Shown: positions 1-8,435, counted from the first letter of the stretch. The stretch: 64,000 bases of DNA from Pseudomonadota bacterium (GCA_021325135.1 JAJPHT010000019.1:1-64000), one strand, 5' to 3'. The notes: generated by a model not told the origin, from the sequence alone. Numbers and translations: made by a program.

Positions 1-305
1 ATCACGAGGTTGCTCGGATCGACGGCGCGGGGCTTCTGGGTCGCGTCGGCCTTGGTGACCGTGACGCCATCCACCGTGACCTTGCCAGAGCGCGTGTTGA
101 CCTCGAGAACCTTGCCCGAAGTGCCGGCGTACTCGCCGCGCATGACGCGGACGGTGTCGCCCACGCGCAGCGTCGCGCTGCGCGTGTTGTACTTCAGGAG
201 CAGAGGCTCGTCGAGGTGGCTGGCGATGCGGGCGCGGCGCTCGTGCACCGGCGCGTTGTGGAGCGCCTTGCGCTCCTTCCTCGGTTGCGTGGACAACTTG
301 GTCAC
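1..305 (-). CDS. rpl24: Large ribosomal subunit protein uL24 (L24), 3' end outside the window
   Basis: Partial gene: the first 101 codons are visible and the gene runs off the left edge. It starts at a GTG right after uL14 and reads VTKLSTQPRKERKALHNAPV, typical of the N-terminus of archaeal uL24. A KOW-type segment, VGDTVRVMRGEYAG, follows at about residues 48-61. uL24 is an assembly-initiating protein of the large subunit. It is the last visible gene of the ribosomal cluster and begins 1 nt after the uL14 stop, so it is almost certainly co-transcribed and translationally coupled. Confidence 0.93.
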   Translation of the reverse strand, partial: MTKLSTQPRKERKALHNAPVHERRARIASHLDEPLLLKYNTRSATLRVGDTVRVMRGEYAGTSGKVLEVNTRSGKVTVDGVTVTKADATQKPRAVDPSNLV

Positions 306-306
306 C

Positions 307-705
307 TCAGACGATCTGGCTGGCGGTCGCCGCGATGCGCGGCCACCGCTCGGCAGCCTCGCGGGCCACGGGGCCCTTGATGTCGCTGCCCTTGGTCTCA
401 CCGTTGGGCGCCACGATGACGGCCGCGTTGTCCTCGAACTGGACCCACGTGCCATCGGGGCGTCGGAACGGGCGCTTCTGGCGGACGATCACGGCGTTGA
501 GCACCTGTCGCCGCATCTCGGGCGTGCCCTTCTTGACGCTCACCACGAGGTAGTCGCCGACGCCGCCGGCGTTGACGCGCTTGTGGTGCGCGCCCGCGCG
601 GGGGACAGCGATGATGCTGACCTCCTTCGCGCCGGAGTTGTCGATGCAGTCGAGGCGGGCCCCGAGGGGCAGGCCGCGGGTCTGACGTCCCGCAAGTCCC
701 TTCAT
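307..705 (-). CDS. rpl14: Large ribosomal subunit protein uL14 (L14)
   Basis: 132 residues, the usual archaeal length. uL14 binds 23S rRNA at the subunit interface. Family features include [18 protein letters not shown] (about residues 18-35) and the C-terminal half with [19 protein letters not shown]. The start is set by a clear Shine-Dalgarno AAGGAGG at 713-719, 7 nt before the ATG. The start overlaps the end of uS17 by 4 nt (ATGA), so the two are translationally coupled. Position between uS17 and uL24 is the canonical archaeal order. Confidence 0.97.
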   Translation of the reverse strand: MKGLAGRQTRGLPLGARLDCIDNSGAKEVSIIAVPRAGAHHKRVNAGGVGDYLVVSVKKGTPEMRRQVLNAVIVRQKRPFRRPDGTWVQFEDNAAVIVAPNGETKGSDIKGPVAREAAERWPRIAATASQIV

Positions 706-1112
706 TCTGAAACCTCCTTGTTCTTCTCCGCGCCGGCACCCTTGCCGGCGAGGCTCGCATCGTCGCCCGCGAGCCTCAGCTGGCCGCGCTTCGCCTCGAT
801 GACGACGAAGCTGACGGTCTTGCTCAGCGGGCGGCATTCCATGATCTTCACGTGGTCCCCGACCTGCACGTTGATGCAGGGGGGCGCGTGGACGTTGTAG
901 CTGCTCGTGCGCTTCTCGTACCGCTCGTACTTGGGCACGTAGCGCAGGTATTCGCGCTGGACGCGCGCGGAGCGCTCCATGCGCGTGCTGACGACCTGGC
1001 CCTCGATGAGCTGGCCGCGCACGGAGAAGCCTCCGTGGAAGGGGCAGTGGGGATCCGCGCAGTCCGCCTGGGGCGCCTGCACGTCCACGCCGATGTCTCT
1101 CGCCTTCGCCAT
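702..1112 (-). CDS. rps17: Small ribosomal subunit protein uS17 (S17)
   Basis: 136 residues; primary 16S rRNA-binding protein of the small subunit. The OB-fold core with [20 protein letters not shown] and [21 protein letters not shown] is typical of the archaeal/eukaryotic S17/S11 branch. The N-terminal [10 protein letters not shown] segment is also common in archaeal members. An acidic and Lys-rich tail of about 20 residues lies beyond the OB fold. It follows Rnp1 with a 7-nt gap and overlaps uL14 by 4 nt. Confidence 0.97.
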   Translation of the reverse strand: MAKARDIGVDVQAPQADCADPHCPFHGGFSVRGQLIEGQVVSTRMERSARVQREYLRYVPKYERYEKRTSSYNVHAPPCINVQVGDHVKIMECRPLSKTVSFVVIEAKRGQLRLAGDDASLAGKGAGAEKNKEVSE

Positions 1113-1119
1113 GGTGATA

Positions 1120-1404
1120 TCACCTCAATATCTTCTTGGTCCTGTCTTCCGGTCGGAATTGGATGTCGTTGCCGCGGACGGCCATGCGCACATCCCCCAC
1201 GCGGAAGGTGAAGCCCTGGCCCGCTTTCGGGACCAGGACCTCGCGACCCGAGGCCGTCTCCACGAGGAATGTGTTCATCGTCTCGTCCCTGACCGTTCCC
1301 GAGAGGCCGTCCCATCCCGCGTGGCGGGAATCGACGGCGACCTCGAGCCCGATGAGCTCGCGACGCGCGACGTCTGCTGCTTCCTTCTTACTTGAACTCC
1401 GCAT
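1120..1404 (-). CDS. rnp1: Ribonuclease P protein component 1 (Rpp29/Pop4 family)
   Basis: 94 residues. Archaeal Rpp29 binds the specificity domain of RNase P RNA with Rpp21 and helps 5' maturation of pre-tRNA. The Sm-like core includes RRELIGLEVAVDSRHAGWDG and TMNTFLVETASGREVLVPK, followed by FRVGDVRMAVRGNDIQFRPEDR. Its place between aIF1 and uS17 is the classical archaeal location. The start overlaps the aIF1 stop by 17 nt. The likely RNA partner is encoded in the same window at 57539-57931. Confidence 0.95.
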   Translation of the reverse strand: MRSSSKKEAADVARRELIGLEVAVDSRHAGWDGLSGTVRDETMNTFLVETASGREVLVPKAGQGFTFRVGDVRMAVRGNDIQFRPEDRTKKILR

Positions 1405-1687
1405 TGAAGCCCATCCGCTCGAGGACCTGCTTGACCTTCGTCTTGTGGTCGCCCTGCAGCTCGATCGTGCCGTTCTTGGCCGTACCGCCGCAGGCGCAGG
1501 CGCCCTTGAGCTCCGAGCAAAGGCTGTTCACGTCGATGTCGCCGACGTTGATCCCGTCCACGATGGTCACCATCTTCCCGTATCGGCGGGCGACGGTGTA
1601 GATCTGGATCTCCTGCTGCTCGCGGGCGATCTCCTCGCAGACGCAGATCTCCTTGGGGAGTCCGCAGACGTCACACATTTGGCTCAT
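1388..1687 (-). CDS. sui1: Translation initiation factor aIF1 (SUI1 family)
   Basis: 99 residues. aIF1 binds the P-site side of the 30S subunit and monitors start-codon selection. The SUI1 fold is seen in KMVTIVDGIN, ELKGACACGGTAKNGTIELQG and KTKVKQVLERMGF. The N-terminus has a small Cys cluster, MCDVCGLPKEICVCEE (CxxC and CxC), a zinc-ribbon-like extension known in many archaeal members. It lies 22 nt after uL29 in the ribosomal cluster and overlaps Rnp1. Confidence 0.95.
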   Translation of the reverse strand: MSQMCDVCGLPKEICVCEEIAREQQEIQIYTVARRYGKMVTIVDGINVGDIDVNSLCSELKGACACGGTAKNGTIELQGDHKTKVKQVLERMGFNAEFK

Positions 1688-1709
1688 GGATTCGGTTGTC
1701 CTCCTGAGG

Positions 1710-1910
1710 TCACGCCTCGCGGCGCGCCTCCTCGTTCTCGATGGTCAGGATGCGCGCGATGGTCGTCCGCAGCTTGCGGATCTCGCCGGGGTTCGCGGGA
1801 GCGCCACCCATGGCGGCCACGCCACGCGCGTTCATGAGCGCGTCGCGGGTCTCCTTGAGCTTCGCCGCCCGATCCGTCGGGGAGAGGGCACGCAGTTCGC
1901 TGGTCTTCAT
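1710..1910 (-). CDS. rpl29: Large ribosomal subunit protein uL29 (L29)
   Basis: 66 residues, normal length for this two-helix protein near the peptide exit tunnel, which contacts the SRP docking area. The sequence MKTSELRALSPTDRAAKLKE and the ARILTIENEEARRE C-terminus are typical. It sits 6 nt after uS3 in the conserved order uS3-uL29-aIF1-Rnp1. Confidence 0.95.
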   Translation of the reverse strand: MKTSELRALSPTDRAAKLKETRDALMNARGVAAMGGAPANPGEIRKLRTTIARILTIENEEARREA

Positions 1911-1916
1911 TCGCTA

Positions 1917-2921
1917 TCACTTCCGGAGCTTCTTCAGCTCGTCCTTGATCTTGAGCGCGAGCTTGGGGCCGATGCCCTCGACCGCGCCGATGTCGTCCAC
2001 GCTGGCCTCGTCGAGGTCCGCGATGGTCTCGAAGCCGGCGGCCTTGAGCGCCTCGGCCTTCTTGGGGCCGATGCCGGGCACGTCGGTGACCGAGCCCTCG
2101 AGCTTGCCCGCGGGGGCCGCCTCGGGGGCGGCCTCGGGGGCGGGCGTCGGGCGCGGGGGCGCCATGGGCTTGTTCACGGGGGCCTGGCCGTACATGCCGG
2201 TGGTGAGGCCGGCGACCTGGCCCTTCTTCTCGTGGCCGCGGCCCTGGGCGGTGATGCCGGGGGCCTGCTCGCGGGGAGCCTCCTGGACGGGCGCCGCGGG
2301 AGCGGAGCCCGCGCCCTTCGTGCCGCCGTGGATGTCGACCTCGTCGGGGAGGACGCTGCCAGGGGGCATGATGGCGACGCTGCAGCCGATGATGCCGAGC
2401 TTCTTCTTCGCCGTCGCGTAGCCGTAGGTCATCTGCGTGAGCGCGGTGTCGCCGCACCACTTGATGTGGCCCTCGAGGAACTTCTCGGTCCTCTTGCGGC
2501 CGCCGGTCAGCTTGCCCGCGATGGTGATGAGGACGCCCTTGGCGCCCGAGTCCATGATGCGGCGAAGCGTGCTGTGGCCCGCGCGGCGGAAGTGCCAGCC
2601 GCGCTCCAGGGCCTCGGCGAGCTTCTGCGCCATGATCTGCGGGTTGAGCGAGGGGTCGCTGGCCTCGTTGACCTCGATCTGGGGGTTGTCCAGGCCGAAG
2701 CGCTCGTTGAGGTTCTTGGTCAGCTTCTTGATCGTCTCGCCGCGGCGTCCGATGACGAAGCCGGGGCGCTCCGTGACGAGGGCGATGCGGGTGCCCATGG
2801 GCGTGCGCGTGATCTCCGCGCCGCCGAAGCCGGCCCGCTCGGTCTCGCGGTGGAGGTACTCGCGGACGGCCACGCGCTTCTTGTGCTCCTTGATCAGCTT
2901 GCGTTCGACCGCCAAAGTCAC
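1917..2921 (-). CDS. rps3: Small ribosomal subunit protein uS3 (S3) with a C-terminal helix-hairpin-helix extension
   Basis: 334 residues, longer than a typical archaeal uS3 (about 200-260). The N-terminal part has the KH domain (FVIGRRGETIKKLTKNL) and the universal C-terminal S3 domain (GVLITIAGKLTGGRKRTEKF). After about residue 205 comes an Ala/Pro/Gly-rich linker. A C-terminal module from about residue 277 has two helix-hairpin-helix-like motifs (VPGIGPKKAEALKAAGF and VEGIGPKLALKIKDEL). Such tails occur in some archaeal S3 proteins; nucleic-acid binding by this tail is inferred. The GTG start overlaps the uL22 stop (GTGA). Confidence 0.96.
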   Translation of the reverse strand: MTLAVERKLIKEHKKRVAVREYLHRETERAGFGGAEITRTPMGTRIALVTERPGFVIGRRGETIKKLTKNLNERFGLDNPQIEVNEASDPSLNPQIMAQKLAEALERGWHFRRAGHSTLRRIMDSGAKGVLITIAGKLTGGRKRTEKFLEGHIKWCGDTALTQMTYGYATAKKKLGIIGCSVAIMPPGSVLPDEVDIHGGTKGAGSAPAAPVQEAPREQAPGITAQGRGHEKKGQVAGLTTGMYGQAPVNKPMAPPRPTPAPEAAPEAAPAGKLEGSVTDVPGIGPKKAEALKAAGFETIADLDEASVDDIGAVEGIGPKLALKIKDELKKLRK

Positions 2922-3400
2922 TCCTCCGCCTTGCCTTCCTTCTCCTCGCTCTCGTTCTTGAGCACGATCTCGATGTGGCTCGTGCTCTTGTCCCAGGCCG
3001 TGGCGCGGCCCTGGGCGCGAGGCATCGTGCCGGGGATCGGCGCGCCGCGGTGGGCCGCCGCGTGCCAGACGTACATCTTCTCCGGGTCCAGGCCCTTGTA
3101 CTCGGCGTTGGACGCGGCATCGTTGAGGATGCGCAGCGTCGCGCGCGCGACGTTCACGGGGTACTGGCCGGGGCCGATGCCGCCGGCCCGGTGCTTGACC
3201 TGCCGCTTGTGCACGCGGAAGGGGACCGCGGCCTTCAGCTCCACGACGTCCTCAAGGAACGCGCGGGCCTGCTTGACCGACTTCCCCTTGATCGCCTTGC
3301 ACACGTTGACGGCGAACTTGGGCTTGACAGGGATCTCCCGACCGGCGGCCTTCGAGGTCGTCTCGGGGTCCACGTTCTGTGCCGCATATCCGTAAGCCAT
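2918..3400 (-). CDS. rpl22: Large ribosomal subunit protein uL22 (L22)
   Basis: 160 residues. uL22 lines the peptide exit tunnel. Diagnostic segments are AVNVCKAIKGKSVKQARAFL and PGQYPVNVARATLRILNDAA, then the basic hairpin region around GAPIPGTMPRAQGRATAW. A short acidic tail, KNESEEKEGKAEE, ends the protein. It overlaps uS3 by 4 nt and follows uS19 after 11 nt. Confidence 0.96.
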   Translation of the reverse strand: MAYGYAAQNVDPETTSKAAGREIPVKPKFAVNVCKAIKGKSVKQARAFLEDVVELKAAVPFRVHKRQVKHRAGGIGPGQYPVNVARATLRILNDAASNAEYKGLDPEKMYVWHAAAHRGAPIPGTMPRAQGRATAWDKSTSHIEIVLKNESEEKEGKAEE

Positions 3401-3411
3401 GTGGTTTCACC

Positions 3412-3876
3412 TCACTTCAGCGGCATGAACTTGGACGACCGGGTGGCGCCGACGCCAGGGCCCGTGTGCTTCACGGACTTGCGCGTCTGGGCGAACTCGC
3501 CCAGCTTGTGCCCGATCATTTCGGTCGTGATGCCGATCTTCTGGAACTCCTTGCCGTTGTGGATGTGGACGAGCTTGCCCACCATCTGCGGGATGACGGG
3601 GAAGTCGCGCAGGTGCGTGCGCAGCTCCTCGCCGTCGCCGGCGGCCTTGACCTTCTCGAAGAAGACCTGCGTGTCGTGGTCGAGCTGGCGCCCGAAGAAG
3701 CGGCGGCTCCGGCTCGGCATGAGCTGGAGCTGCTGCTCGAAGGGCAGGGCCAGGATGTCCTTGATGGACTGGCCGCGGTAGAGGAACTCCACCTGGCGGC
3801 GCGTGTCGACGGCCATCTTCTTCTTGCGCTGGCGACGGGTCGTCGCGTTGGACTTGGGTTGGGGCTTGTCTGCCAT
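3412..3876 (-). CDS. rps19: Small ribosomal subunit protein uS19 (S19)
   Basis: 154 residues, the longer archaeal/eukaryotic type (S15e). uS19 sits in the head of the small subunit near the A site. The core reads HLRDFPVIPQMVGKLVHIHNG and KIGITTEMIGHKLGEFAQTR. The N-terminal MADKPQPKSNATTRRQRKKK is a basic tail. It lies 6 nt after uL2 and ends close to the uL22 start, consistent with one transcript. Confidence 0.96.
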   Translation of the reverse strand: MADKPQPKSNATTRRQRKKKMAVDTRRQVEFLYRGQSIKDILALPFEQQLQLMPSRSRRFFGRQLDHDTQVFFEKVKAAGDGEELRTHLRDFPVIPQMVGKLVHIHNGKEFQKIGITTEMIGHKLGEFAQTRKSVKHTGPGVGATRSSKFMPLK

Positions 3877-3882
3877 GTTTCA

Positions 3883-4596
3883 TCACCCCTTCTTGAGACC
3901 CGTGCGGCGGGCCGCGATGTGACCGACGTTGCGGCCGGGGGGCGTGCCGCGCTTGAGCGTCGTGGGCTTGCCTTCCTTGCGGTGCGCGTTGCCTCCGCCG
4001 TGGGGGTGGTCCACGGGGTTCTTGGCGACGCCGCGCACGCGCGGGAAGAGGTTGCCCTTGGAGCGGTACTTGTGGGCCACCTTGCCGGCCTTGGCCAGCG
4101 GCTTGTCGCCGCGGCCGCCGCCCGCCGTGACGCCGATGGTGGCGCGGCAGGAGGGGTGGAACTGCTTGAACTGGCCCGAAGGCATGCGCAGCGTGACGCG
4201 CCCCTGCTCGCGGGACACGACGAACGCGGCGGTGCCGGCGGCGCGGACGAACTTGCCGCCATCGCCCGGCTGGCCCTCGACGTTGTAGACGGGAGTACCC
4301 TCGGGGATCGCGTGCAGGTAGGCCAGGTTGCCGGGCTTGATGTCGCTCGTCGTGAACGCGATCTGCTGCCCGACGGAGATGCCCTCCGCCGCGATGACGT
4401 GGTAGGTGGAGCCGTCGCCAGCACGGACCTCGGCCACCGGAGCGCTGCGGCCGGGAGCGTGGACGATGTCCACGACCTCCGCGGTCGTGTTGCTCGGGAC
4501 CTTGGGGTGCTTTGCGGGCCCCAGGTGCCGGTGACCCGGCGACATGTGGACCGGGGACGCCTTGCCCCGGCGCTGCGTGATGAGACGCTTGCCCAT
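3883..4596 (-). CDS. rpl2: Large ribosomal subunit protein uL2 (L2)
   Basis: 237 residues, the archaeal length. uL2 is essential near the peptidyl transferase centre and at subunit bridges. The conserved C-terminal loop PRVRGVAKNPVDHPHGGGNA contains the universal His-rich motif. The SH3-like middle (VEGQPGDGGKFVRAAGTAA) and basic end RRTGLKKG are also standard. It begins 9 nt after uL23. Confidence 0.97.
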   Translation of the reverse strand: MGKRLITQRRGKASPVHMSPGHRHLGPAKHPKVPSNTTAEVVDIVHAPGRSAPVAEVRAGDGSTYHVIAAEGISVGQQIAFTTSDIKPGNLAYLHAIPEGTPVYNVEGQPGDGGKFVRAAGTAAFVVSREQGRVTLRMPSGQFKQFHPSCRATIGVTAGGGRGDKPLAKAGKVAHKYRSKGNLFPRVRGVAKNPVDHPHGGGNAHRKEGKPTTLKRGTPPGRNVGHIAARRTGLKKG

Positions 4597-4605
4597 TCGT
4601 TCACC

Positions 4606-4875
4606 TCAGAAGATTCCGATCCTGGTGCCGATGTCCTCGGCCTTGACGCCTTCCGCGAAGCGGACGACGGCGTGCTTCTGGCCATCGGTGCCGATCTTGG
4701 TGTTGACGCTCGCGACCTGGGTCGAGAAGAGCTCCTCGACGGCCTTCTTGATCGCGGGCTTGGTCGCCGTGCGGCGCACGACGAACTCGAGCTTGTTGTC
4801 GCGCTCCATGCTGCCCATCGTCTTCTCAGTGACGAAGGGGTGGAGAATGACGTCGTAGGGGGTGGAGTGGACCAC
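4606..4875 (-). CDS. rpl23: Large ribosomal subunit protein uL23 (L23)
   Basis: 89 residues, as in other archaea. uL23 forms the docking site for SRP and nascent-chain factors at the exit tunnel. Recognised from VILHPFVTEKTMGSMERDN, LEFVVRRTATKPAIKKAVE and VNTKIGTDGQKHAVVRFAEG. It starts immediately after the uL4 stop (no gap), so it is translated from the same operon message. Confidence 0.95.
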   Translation of the reverse strand: MVHSTPYDVILHPFVTEKTMGSMERDNKLEFVVRRTATKPAIKKAVEELFSTQVASVNTKIGTDGQKHAVVRFAEGVKAEDIGTRIGIF

Positions 4876-5637
4876 TTACATCGCCTCCAGGGCGTTGAGC
4901 GCGCTCTTGGTGAAGACGACGAGGCGGCCCGCGTCGCCGCCGGGGGCGACGAGCTCGGTGGAGAGCATCTCGGGGGTCGCGACGTCGACGCCGGTCAGGT
5001 TCTTGGCCGCGGTGAGGACCGGGGCCTCGAGGCCGGACACGACGAAGAGGATCGACTTGGGCGTGCGGTAGCGGCGGCCGCGCATCTTGCCGCGGCCCGC
5101 GCGCTGGTGCTTGCCCTCGTCCGCGCGGACGAGGTCGTCGCCCACGCCGACGGCGTCCAGCGCCGCCACGAGGTCCTTCGTCTTCTCGATGGCCTCGACC
5201 TCGTCGTCCAGGACGACGGGGAGCGTGAGGCCCTCCTTGAACTGGTGGCCGCGGGTGCGCACGGCGTCCTCGTTGGCGGTGGCGCCAAGGGCGGAGGCGC
5301 GCGCGAGGGCGCGCTCCTTCTTGTTGCACTTCTCGGACCAGTTCTTCTCGACGCGGGGCGGGTGGGCGCGGCGGCCGCCGACGACCGCGGGGGAGAACAC
5401 GGCGTTCCCGCCCTGGGTCGCGCGGGGCACGCGCGAGATGCCCTGGCCCGAGCGCACGGAGTGCTCGGGCTTGTGGCCCGCCAGCGGCGTGGGGCCGTAG
5501 GCCTGGCGGCGGTTGGCCTGCGCGGAGTTGACGGCCTTGCGGATGACGTCGGGACGGAACTCCGTCTCGAAGATGCCGGGAAGCTCGACCTCGCCGTTGG
5601 CGGCGCCCGTCTTGCTGTAGATGTTGACCTTGACCAT
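4876..5637 (-). CDS. rpl4: Large ribosomal subunit protein uL4 (L4)
   Basis: 253 residues. uL4 reaches into the exit tunnel. The start MVKVNIYSKTGAANGEVEL was chosen because it matches the archaeal L4 N-terminus and lies 5 nt after the uL3 stop. The tunnel loop region reads SVRSGQGISRVPRATQGGNA, and the globular end includes GRGKMRGRRYRTPKSILFVV. Codons upstream of this start in the same frame belong to uL3 out of frame and are not coding. Confidence 0.96.
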   Translation of the reverse strand: MVKVNIYSKTGAANGEVELPGIFETEFRPDVIRKAVNSAQANRRQAYGPTPLAGHKPEHSVRSGQGISRVPRATQGGNAVFSPAVVGGRRAHPPRVEKNWSEKCNKKERALARASALGATANEDAVRTRGHQFKEGLTLPVVLDDEVEAIEKTKDLVAALDAVGVGDDLVRADEGKHQRAGRGKMRGRRYRTPKSILFVVSGLEAPVLTAAKNLTGVDVATPEMLSTELVAPGGDAGRLVVFTKSALNALEAM

Positions 5638-5642
5638 CGATA

Positions 5643-6635
5643 TCACCGACCCTGCTTGCTGGCGGTGCTGACGTAGGCGATCTGGGGCTCCGCGATCTCG
5701 ATGCCGCGCGTGTAGCGGGCCGCCTCTCGGAGGCGGATGAGGCGCTTGGTGGGGCCCGGGATGCTGCCGTGGAGCAGGATGTAGTTGTTCCGCACGACGC
5801 CGTAGTGGAGGAAGCCGCCGGCGGGCGTGATCTCCGCGCCGTCGGTGCCGACCTTCAGGATGCGCTTGTTGTACTCCGTGCGGTTGTGGTAGCCCATCTG
5901 GCCGGGCATGGGGACCTTCATGGCGCGGATGAAGCGCGGCTGGAAGGGGCCCAGGGGGCTGGCGTCGCGGCGGTTCTTGCTGTCCTTGTGGCCCTGGAGC
6001 TTGACGCCCCAGCGCGGGACGGCGCCCTTGAAGCCGTGGCCCTTGGTCACGGCCGCCACGTCGATCATCTGGCCGACGTTGGTGAAGTCCGCGATGGTGA
6101 GCTCCTTGCCGAGCTTCTCGGTGGCGAACGCGATGCGCGCGGCGACGTCGCCGCCGCCCACGCGCAGCTCCATGATCTCGGGCGTCTTGCGCGGGACGCC
6201 GGTCACGAGCTTGGGCTGCGTGTACGCGAGGAGGCGCACGTCGTCGACCTTGGCCGCATCCGCCGCGAAGGCCTTGGGAGCCTTGGGGACGGGGAGGCGG
6301 GCGCCGAGGCGCTTGTCCGTCTCCGCGGCCCACTGCTCGCCCAGCGTGCGGAGGCCGTAGGGCGTCTCGCGGTAGTAGCGCACCGCGGCGACCTTCATCG
6401 GGGGGACCTCGACGACGGTGACGGGGACGGTGACCTCCTGGCCGGAGGTGAGCGACTCGGGGCGGTAGTCGGTGACGACCGCGTGAGTCATGCCCGCCTT
6501 GTAGCCCGCGAAGCCCTGGATCTTCGGCGCGTCTCCGCCGACCGGCCAGGACGTCATGCGGGGAACCTGGCTGTTCGCGCGGACGCGCGGCGAATAGCCT
6601 TTCGAACCCTTCTTTGGTCTGTGGGGCTGGCCCAT
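5643..6635 (-). CDS. rpl3: Large ribosomal subunit protein uL3 (L3), first gene of the cluster
   Basis: 330 residues, typical for archaeal L3, which folds near the peptidyl transferase centre. Characteristic stretches are MGQPHRPKKGSKGYSPRVRA, GFAGYKAGMTHAVV, TKGHGFKGAVPRWGVKLQGH and RTEYNKRILKVG. The ATG is preceded by a strong Shine-Dalgarno AAGGAGG at 6644-6650 with 8-nt spacing. This is unlike single-gene units in the window, which look leaderless, so a transcribed leader upstream is likely. Confidence 0.97.
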   Translation of the reverse strand: MGQPHRPKKGSKGYSPRVRANSQVPRMTSWPVGGDAPKIQGFAGYKAGMTHAVVTDYRPESLTSGQEVTVPVTVVEVPPMKVAAVRYYRETPYGLRTLGEQWAAETDKRLGARLPVPKAPKAFAADAAKVDDVRLLAYTQPKLVTGVPRKTPEIMELRVGGGDVAARIAFATEKLGKELTIADFTNVGQMIDVAAVTKGHGFKGAVPRWGVKLQGHKDSKNRRDASPLGPFQPRFIRAMKVPMPGQMGYHNRTEYNKRILKVGTDGAEITPAGGFLHYGVVRNNYILLHGSIPGPTKRLIRLREAARYTRGIEIAEPQIAYVSTASKQGR

Positions 6636-7089
6636 GGTATCTTCCTCCTTGAGCGGTCCGTCTCCAGGCCGTTCCGAGTTGCGCGCTCGAAGCGTTCTGT
6701 TGGCGAATCCGGAGCCCCTTGGACTCCTGATATCAGCGAACGGGCCGAAGCCCGTTCTTCATCCAACCGTGACGTCTCCTTCGACGATCATCCCGCCGGG
6801 CGAGCCCGGGAGAGACCGTCGAGCGCGGGGTTCCGCGAGAGCGGACAGCACCGGAGTGCATGCCTCGAACCGGAGTTCGGAGTCCGTTCCTGGTTGCGGA
6901 TTGCCCCTCGCGTCTGGTCTGGACTACTCAGGGTGTAGGCCGGCCAAGAGGGCGGTAGTATATGAAGGTTTGGTGGCTGGGGCCAAGGGATCGAAGTAAG
7001 CGACTGTGACCAGGCTCCTGCGCAAAGGCGCAACTTTCCAGAGTAGCGCCTTTGGTTCCTGGCTTAGCAAGGGCAAGTTAAAATGAGAC
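6636..7089. other. Intergenic stretch upstream of the ribosomal cluster
   Basis: No supported gene. It holds the uL3 Shine-Dalgarno site at 6644-6650. A perfect hairpin lies at 6738-6757 (GAACGGGC, loop CGAA, GCCCGTTC). A TATA-like AGTATATGAA at 6957-6966 reads equally well on the minus strand and could serve the ribosomal operon with a leader of about 300 nt. A stem-loop lies at about 7010-7063, with CAAAGGCGC at 7023-7031 pairing to 7046-7054. Because it lies just downstream of the STAS-like gene on the minus strand, that stem-loop may act as its terminator. The roles are inferred. Confidence 0.5.
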
Positions 7090-7437
7090 TCAGGTGTCCA
7101 CAATGTGCGCTTCGCCGCAGTCGTCAGTGAGCGCGTCGGCGGGGTTGAGTGTATAGTCGACGACAGTCAGTATCAACTCTCGGACGACTTTATTGCAGTT
7201 TTCCAGCTTCATACGATCGAGAAGACTTTCGCCATGAATCATTAGCGCTTCACTCAGTAGAGCGTGAATGAATGATTGCGTGGAAAGGTCAACACTTCGA
7301 AAGTCTACGGTGAAAGCACGCTTAGATTCAGCCAACGGCAGAATGTACTGCTCGCGTAGCATGCGCGCGATGTCTTTATTCTCAGCGAACGCACCCTCAA
7401 TGTAGTCTGCGATTTGGACAGTACGAAGAGAACTCAT
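7090..7437 (-). CDS. STAS-like domain protein (DUF4325 type), partner of the GHKL ATPase
   Basis: 115 residues. The central part VDFRSVDLSTQSFIHALLSE (about residues 44-63) has the beta-strand/Ser-Phe pattern of the DUF4325 STAS-like family. That family resembles anti-anti-sigma proteins and is usually found next to a GHKL ATPase, as here. The ATG overlaps the ATPase stop (ATGA at 7434-7437), so the two are translationally coupled. Base composition is clearly lower in GC than flanking genes, which suggests horizontal transfer. Biological function is unknown; a switch acting on or with the ATPase is inferred. Confidence 0.72.
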   Translation of the reverse strand: MSSLRTVQIADYIEGAFAENKDIARMLREQYILPLAESKRAFTVDFRSVDLSTQSFIHALLSEALMIHGESLLDRMKLENCNKVVRELILTVVDYTLNPADALTDDCGEAHIVDT

Positions 7438-8417
7438 TCGAAGCGCACCTTCTTAGAGTAGTCACGCTTCTGGGCCTTTCCGCTTGGGAAGATCCGACGA
7501 ATCTGCCCCAACACTTCATTGAACGGCGTCGTTCTCGATACGTTTACATTAAGGCCAACAATCGTACCACGCCAAAACGGAGTCCCCTTTTCCAACCTAT
7601 GATTATCCTTGAGGGGATTCGGTTGGAGAGGTCCCTTGTTGCTCGGATTGAGCCTGTAATAAGCCCCTCCGCTGATGATCCCGAAATGCTGCCGCCCAGT
7701 CCGCGCGATACTCTTCGTGAAAAAGAGGCCAGCGCCGGCGTTCTCTGTGGCTCCTAAGCGGCCGCGGACTGCGCCGGTTGTGCCAGGAAGAAGAGCTACT
7801 GCTAGCGCATCCGCATCGTCTGCTTCCGCAAGTGATGGGTAGTTACGCGTCAGCGTATTGCGAACTCCACGTCCGCAGTCAGCCACACCGATGGCTACGT
7901 ATTGTGGTTTCTTATAATATTGTGCACACGCCACGGCCCCGTTCGTAGCACCGCTGTGCTCCAGAACGTTGCGAACGAGTTCGCTCAAGCAGTAGTTCAA
8001 GGCCTCACGGGGTTCCCGACTAGGGAGATGAAGGAGCGGCACAACGTTGGTCAGAAAGGCATCCATTTCCTTACTTGTTCTGATGCTAGTGAGTTCGATG
8101 AATCGCCCTGCTGGCTCATGCTCAATCATCACATGGTCGGTTTTAATCCCTAGGTAGTCAAAGAGACCTAAGCGGATTGCATACTGGATACCGGGGAGGA
8201 TTGGCCCATCGTAAGTGATCCTCCCACCTGCCTGTCGGACCTCTTGACCCCATGCGGCGAGTTGAGCCAATACGAAAGGCTGGGCATGGACGAGGTTGCT
8301 CTGAGCTTTGAGCACGAACTCTTGGTTGAGATTATCGAAGCAGAAGTTGTTGAGGCGGAGATAATTGTCCATAGTATGCATCGTTGCAGCATTAGGCAAC
8401 CTGATTGTTCGCCTCAT
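7434..8417 (-). CDS. GHKL-type (HATPase) ATP-binding protein, paired with the STAS-like protein
   Basis: 327 residues. The C-terminal half has the Bergerat fold: N box SELVRNVLEHSG (residues 145-156, with E146 and N150), G1 box VADCGRGV (178-185) and G2 box GATENAGAGLFF (222-233). No dimerisation/phosphoacceptor His domain or transmembrane segment is seen, so it is not a classical sensor kinase. It resembles anti-sigma-type or stand-alone ATPases. The N-terminal 130 residues are unassigned. A TATA box about 25 nt upstream fits a leaderless start at 8417. GC content is low for this genome; it is probably an acquired module. Confidence 0.75.
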   Translation of the reverse strand: MRRTIRLPNAATMHTMDNYLRLNNFCFDNLNQEFVLKAQSNLVHAQPFVLAQLAAWGQEVRQAGGRITYDGPILPGIQYAIRLGLFDYLGIKTDHVMIEHEPAGRFIELTSIRTSKEMDAFLTNVVPLLHLPSREPREALNYCLSELVRNVLEHSGATNGAVACAQYYKKPQYVAIGVADCGRGVRNTLTRNYPSLAEADDADALAVALLPGTTGAVRGRLGATENAGAGLFFTKSIARTGRQHFGIISGGAYYRLNPSNKGPLQPNPLKDNHRLEKGTPFWRGTIVGLNVNVSRTTPFNEVLGQIRRIFPSGKAQKRDYSKKVRFE

Positions 8418-8435
8418 TTAAGCCAACCTCAACAT

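Noticed and set aside
1653..5676. Two long frames opposite the ribosomal protein genes (1653-3395 and 3379-5676, plus strand)
   Set aside because: They run antisense to clearly conserved ribosomal proteins, have Leu/Arg/Ala/Asp-biased low-information translations, and arise from high GC with few stop codons.
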